Source: DASQDN01 sp035630195 (lineage in GTDB: Bacteria; Acidobacteriota; Terriglobia; Bryobacterales; Bryobacteraceae). Taken from it: a stretch of 8,935 bases of DNA. The notes below the pieces were generated by a model. That model worked only from the letters and a program-made list of their open reading frames with translations, did not search any database and was not told where the DNA came from. Every line of letters starts with the position of its first letter. Position 1 is the stretch's first letter. Location of the stretch: the NCBI GenBank assembly GCA_035630195.1, contig DASQLD010000418.1, positions 1-8,935 of the forward strand. Direction: 5' to 3'. The position numbers were made by a program, and so were the translations under genes. Positions 6,533-8,935 of the stretch are shown here, piece after piece.

Positions 6533-7438
6533 ATGAGCTTCGTTGATCGCCGCCAGTGGATCGCTACAGCAGTTGGAGTAGCAACCGCTCCCTTGTTGCA
6601 AGTCCGAATGTTGCGGGCCCAAACGCCGACCGCCTTCAAACTTCGTTATGCGCCACGCATCGGTTGGCTTCCCGGTCTTACGGTGCCTCAGCAACTCGAC
6701 TTGTATTCCAAGGCTGGATTCCGGGCATTCGAGTACAACGGTCTACCTACGCACTCGATGGATCACATCAAAGAGATTCGCAAGAAACGCGACGAGCTCG
6801 GGATGTCGATGGGAGTGTTCGTCGTAAACCGTGGCGGATGGCGTCCCACATCCCTGCCCGATCGGTCTGGTCATGGTCGCTTTCTCGAAGATCTGCGGAA
6901 GGCTATCGATATTCACCGCATCATGGGGAATGAATGTGCGACAGCTACTTCAGGACTCGGCGTCCCCCATCTCACGTTCGCGCAACAAACGGAGAACTGC
7001 GTCGAAGTGCTGAAGCGCGCAGCGGAGTTGCTAGATAAAACCGAGATGACGCTGGTTCTTGAGCCTCTAAATCACAAAGTAGACCACGCCGGCTATTTCG
7101 TCGTCTACTCGGAGCACGCTGGGGAGATCATAGGACGAGTCAATCATCCCCGTGTGAAGATACTCTTTGACATGTATCATCAGCAAATCTCAGAGGGCAA
7201 TATCATCAATCACATCGACCAGTATTGGGACTTGATCGGATACTTCCAGACGGGTGACGTCCCCGGTCGTCGCGAACCTTACACCGGTGAAATGAACTAC
7301 CGTAACATCTTCCGCCACATTCACAAGAAGGGCTACAAGGGCCTGCTCGGTCTGGAGCATGGAATGTCCGAAACTGGCGATGCTGGATTTCGAAAAGTGG
7401 TGGAAGCCTACAAAACTGCCGACAACTTCGATTCCTGA
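6533..7438 (+). CDS. Tat-exported hydroxypyruvate-isomerase-like TIM barrel
   Basis: This 301-residue member of the xylose isomerase-like TIM barrel (AP endonuclease 2) superfamily is closest in motifs to hydroxypyruvate isomerase (Hyi). It interconverts ketone and aldehyde sugar acids or related small sugars in that family; the true substrate is not known here. The N-terminus carries a twin-arginine motif, 'DRRQWIATAV' (5-14), and a weakly hydrophobic stretch up to 'RAQ' (28-30), so export through Tat is likely. Metal and catalytic positions are all present: E177 ('LEPLN'), D213 with H216 ('LFDMYHQQI'), Q239 ('YFQTGDVPGR'), E253 ('GEMNY') and E275 ('GLEHG'). Length fits the family (about 260) plus the signal. 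It lies 40 bases after the DUF2490 gene, probably co-transcribed. Other superfamily activities, such as tagatose or ribulose epimerases, remain possible. Confidence 0.9.
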   Translation: MSFVDRRQWIATAVGVATAPLLQVRMLRAQTPTAFKLRYAPRIGWLPGLTVPQQLDLYSKAGFRAFEYNGLPTHSMDHIKEIRKKRDELGMSMGVFVVNRGGWRPTSLPDRSGHGRFLEDLRKAIDIHRIMGNECATATSGLGVPHLTFAQQTENCVEVLKRAAELLDKTEMTLVLEPLNHKVDHAGYFVVYSEHAGEIIGRVNHPRVKILFDMYHQQISEGNIINHIDQYWDLIGYFQTGDVPGRREPYTGEMNYRNIFRHIHKKGYKGLLGLEHGMSETGDAGFRKVVEAYKTADNFDS

Positions 7439-7447
7439 TGACCCTAC

Positions 7448-8452
7448 TTAAGACGTCTTTTTTGCGCCTTCCACGATCCGCTGAATGAGCGTGTCGTAAC
7501 TCAATCCAGCCATAGCTGCAGATTGCGCAAAATCGTCGCCCTCGGCTAACGATGGGTTTGGGTTCGCCTCAATGAAAATCAATTCGTTATCAGGCGTCAG
7601 CCGCAGGTCGATTCGCCCAAGACCGCAGATCTTCAGGTACGTATAGATTCGCTTGGCTTCGGTTATAAGCTTTTTTTCCACGCCGCCGGGGAGCTCTGCC
7701 GCTGGTCCATTCTTGATCTTCCACTTCCAGCGATACTCTCCGTCCCACTTCGCTTTGCTATGCGCGAACTTCGGTTCCCCATCCGGGATGTCTCCAAAGA
7801 AAAGTTCCCGCGCCGGGAACACCGTCACCTTGTTGTTTCCTAGTAAGCTCACATAGAGTTCGCGGCCATCTACGTACTCCTCGATCAATGCGTCACCATT
7901 CAGGCTTTGATGAATGAATCGCGCCCTTTCGAGAGCGTCCGGTTCGTTGCGCGCAAAGCTCGCCTTAACGATGCCTTCAGAGGATTCCTGATCCGCAGGC
8001 TTGACGAACACTGGGAACTTCAAACGTATCCGTCGCAATGGCTGCCGCTTTCGCGACACAACGAAGCGCGCCATACGGATATGGTGGTAGGACAACAGGG
8101 TTTTGGCCAGAGCCTTGTCCTTGCACAGGAGAAGCGCTTCCGGACCCGCTCCGGTGTAAGGAATCTTCAAAAGTTCGAGGAGCGCCGGGACATTCGGCTC
8201 ATGTGCCCGATCATTCAAGAATGATTCGCACAAGTTGAAGACTACGTCCGGAGCCAAATCTTGTATTTTCTGTACAACGCTCACGATGTTGTCGTAAACC
8301 GCCAATGTCTGTACTTCGTACCCAAGCCTTTTCAAACAACTGATCACATCGGCTTCAGTGGGCCGGTCTTCTTCTTCTCGAAGAGCTTTCAAAGTGAATG
8401 TTTGATTCGGATCGACCGGCCGCGGCAGGTCAAACAGGACGAGTACTTTCAT
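7448..8452 (-). CDS. D-Ala-D-Ala-ligase-like ATP-grasp enzyme, substrate unknown
   Basis: This 334-residue cytoplasmic ATP-grasp protein matches the C-terminal two thirds of D-alanine-D-alanine ligase. ATP-binding lysines are K112 ('CKDKALAK') and K151 ('FPVFVKPADQ'). The adenine hinge is 'EEYVDGREL' (191-199). Magnesium ligands are D282 ('RIDLRL'), E295 and N297 ('IEANPNPSL'). These residues predict an intact ligase that phosphorylates a carboxylate and joins it to an amine. The front end differs from true Ddl: no GGxSxE-type loop is present. The phosphate loop reads 'ESSEGIV' (156-162) rather than the usual GSSxG, and the Ddl tail 'NPGMT' is replaced by 'NPNPSL'. It is therefore probably not the cell-wall Ddl. 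'CESFLND...EPNVPALLE' (75-93) is typical of a Ddl-related subfamily of unknown product. The start codon is six bases after the stop of the upstream partial gene. It converges on the isomerase gene with a nine-base gap. Confidence 0.87.
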   Translation of the reverse strand: MKVLVLFDLPRPVDPNQTFTLKALREEEDRPTEADVISCLKRLGYEVQTLAVYDNIVSVVQKIQDLAPDVVFNLCESFLNDRAHEPNVPALLELLKIPYTGAGPEALLLCKDKALAKTLLSYHHIRMARFVVSRKRQPLRRIRLKFPVFVKPADQESSEGIVKASFARNEPDALERARFIHQSLNGDALIEEYVDGRELYVSLLGNNKVTVFPARELFFGDIPDGEPKFAHSKAKWDGEYRWKWKIKNGPAAELPGGVEKKLITEAKRIYTYLKICGLGRIDLRLTPDNELIFIEANPNPSLAEGDDFAQSAAMAGLSYDTLIQRIVEGAKKTS

Positions 8453-8458
8453 CTATCT

Positions 8459-8935
8459 CTATTGTCGGACGGACCCCTTGAATCGTCCCGTATGCAGATG
8501 ATTCGTGACCATCGCCGCAAGATAGGAAGCAAGTTCCAAAGTGAGTTGTTCTCGTTCTCGAGGCGCTCGGAGGTTGAGTTCACGGCATCTTGCGATCAAC
8601 CTTCGAATTAGCATGTCGACCGTATATTTGCGCTGATTGGTCCAGTGCACAATCGCGGTCAGCAGAGGCTGTCGTAGACGCCGTAAGACAGCCGCCGCGG
8701 TCTCGTTCCCTACATCTTGCTTGCCGAATATGCGCCTTAGATCTTCGTCGTAGAAGTCGGGAAAATCTTCAGCGTAGAGTTTCCGCTTGGCGGCATAGTG
8801 CTTGGCGAGAGTTCGACGGGACCTGCTGGCATCCCACACTTTACGACCCTTAGCGACAACAGGAGTATTCTCGCGGGCTTCCACCATCAATGCGTGCACG
8901 TATTCGAGCTTCTCAAGAGCTTTCCACCCTTCATA
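8459..8935 (-). CDS. 3' part of an unrecognised gene, upstream partner of the ATP-grasp gene
   Basis: An open frame runs from the right edge of the window (no stop through 8935) to TAG at 8459-8461, giving at least 158 residues. A GTG at 8899 could be read as a start, but the 12 codons before it (YEGWKALEKLEY) are also open and look coding, so the gene most likely begins beyond the window. The visible part is strongly basic and predicted helical, with 'RRTLAKHYAAKRKLYAEDFP' near its middle. It also contains a 'DFYDEDLRRIFG' segment, the dipeptide repeat-like 'RRLRQPLL' and 'RRLIARCRELNL' helices, and a C-terminal 'LASYLAAMVTNHLHTGRF' helix. No signal peptide, membrane span or catalytic motif is visible. 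I do not recognise the family. Its tight placement (six bases) before the ATP-grasp gene indicates one operon and suggests it acts with that enzyme. Confidence 0.75.
   Translation of the reverse strand, partial: YEGWKALEKLEYVHALMVEARENTPVVAKGRKVWDASRSRRTLAKHYAAKRKLYAEDFPDFYDEDLRRIFGKQDVGNETAAAVLRRLRQPLLTAIVHWTNQRKYTVDMLIRRLIARCRELNLRAPREREQLTLELASYLAAMVTNHLHTGRFKGSVRQ

Noticed and set aside
7450..7459. Palindrome AAGACGTCTT followed by T residues near the convergent stops of the isomerase and ATP-grasp genes
   Set aside because: It has no loop bases, so it cannot form a useful hairpin, and it lies inside the last codons of the ATP-grasp gene. It is not a credible intrinsic terminator.

Overview
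The window looks like a piece of chromosome from a member of the Acidobacteriota (Bryobacter/Solibacter-like). This is inferred from gene content and was not tested by any search. The pointers are tandem secreted proteins built of carboxypeptidase-regulatory-like (CnaB-type) repeats, a thioredoxin-fold protein with a CcmH-like cysteine-rich front domain, a DUF2490 outer-membrane protein, and a probably Tat-exported hydroxypyruvate-isomerase-like TIM barrel. Coding density is high. No gap exceeds about 120 bases, and I see no RNA gene, insertion sequence, CRISPR array or prophage.

Layout. Positions 29-3303 (minus) hold two secreted repeat proteins that overlap by four bases (ATGA), so they are probably translationally coupled. 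Positions 3304-3420 form a divergent intergenic region. It contains a plausible sigma-70 promoter for the minus genes, a possible -10 for the plus gene, and a cluster of three perfect palindromes between them. Positions 3421-4236 (plus) encode a secreted LamG/concanavalin-like protein. Positions 4281-4706 (minus) encode a BON-LysM protein close to E. coli Kbp/YgaU. Positions 4816-7438 (plus) carry three genes with gaps of 57 and 40 bases: a DsbA-like thiol oxidoreductase, a DUF2490 beta-barrel and a Hyi-like TIM barrel. Positions 7448-8935 (minus) carry a D-Ala-D-Ala-ligase-like ATP-grasp enzyme preceded six bases upstream by the 3' part of a gene that I do not recognise and that runs off the window.

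How the genes work together. Most products face the envelope: exported repeat proteins, a periplasmic redox protein, an outer-membrane barrel and a Tat-type isomerase. The two genes on the far right form a separate operon whose substrate is unknown. I did not find a clear new defence or mobile system. The best leads are the palindrome cluster between divergent promoters, the fused CcmH-like/DsbA-like protein, and the ATP-grasp enzyme that lacks the usual D-Ala-binding front end together with its unidentified partner.
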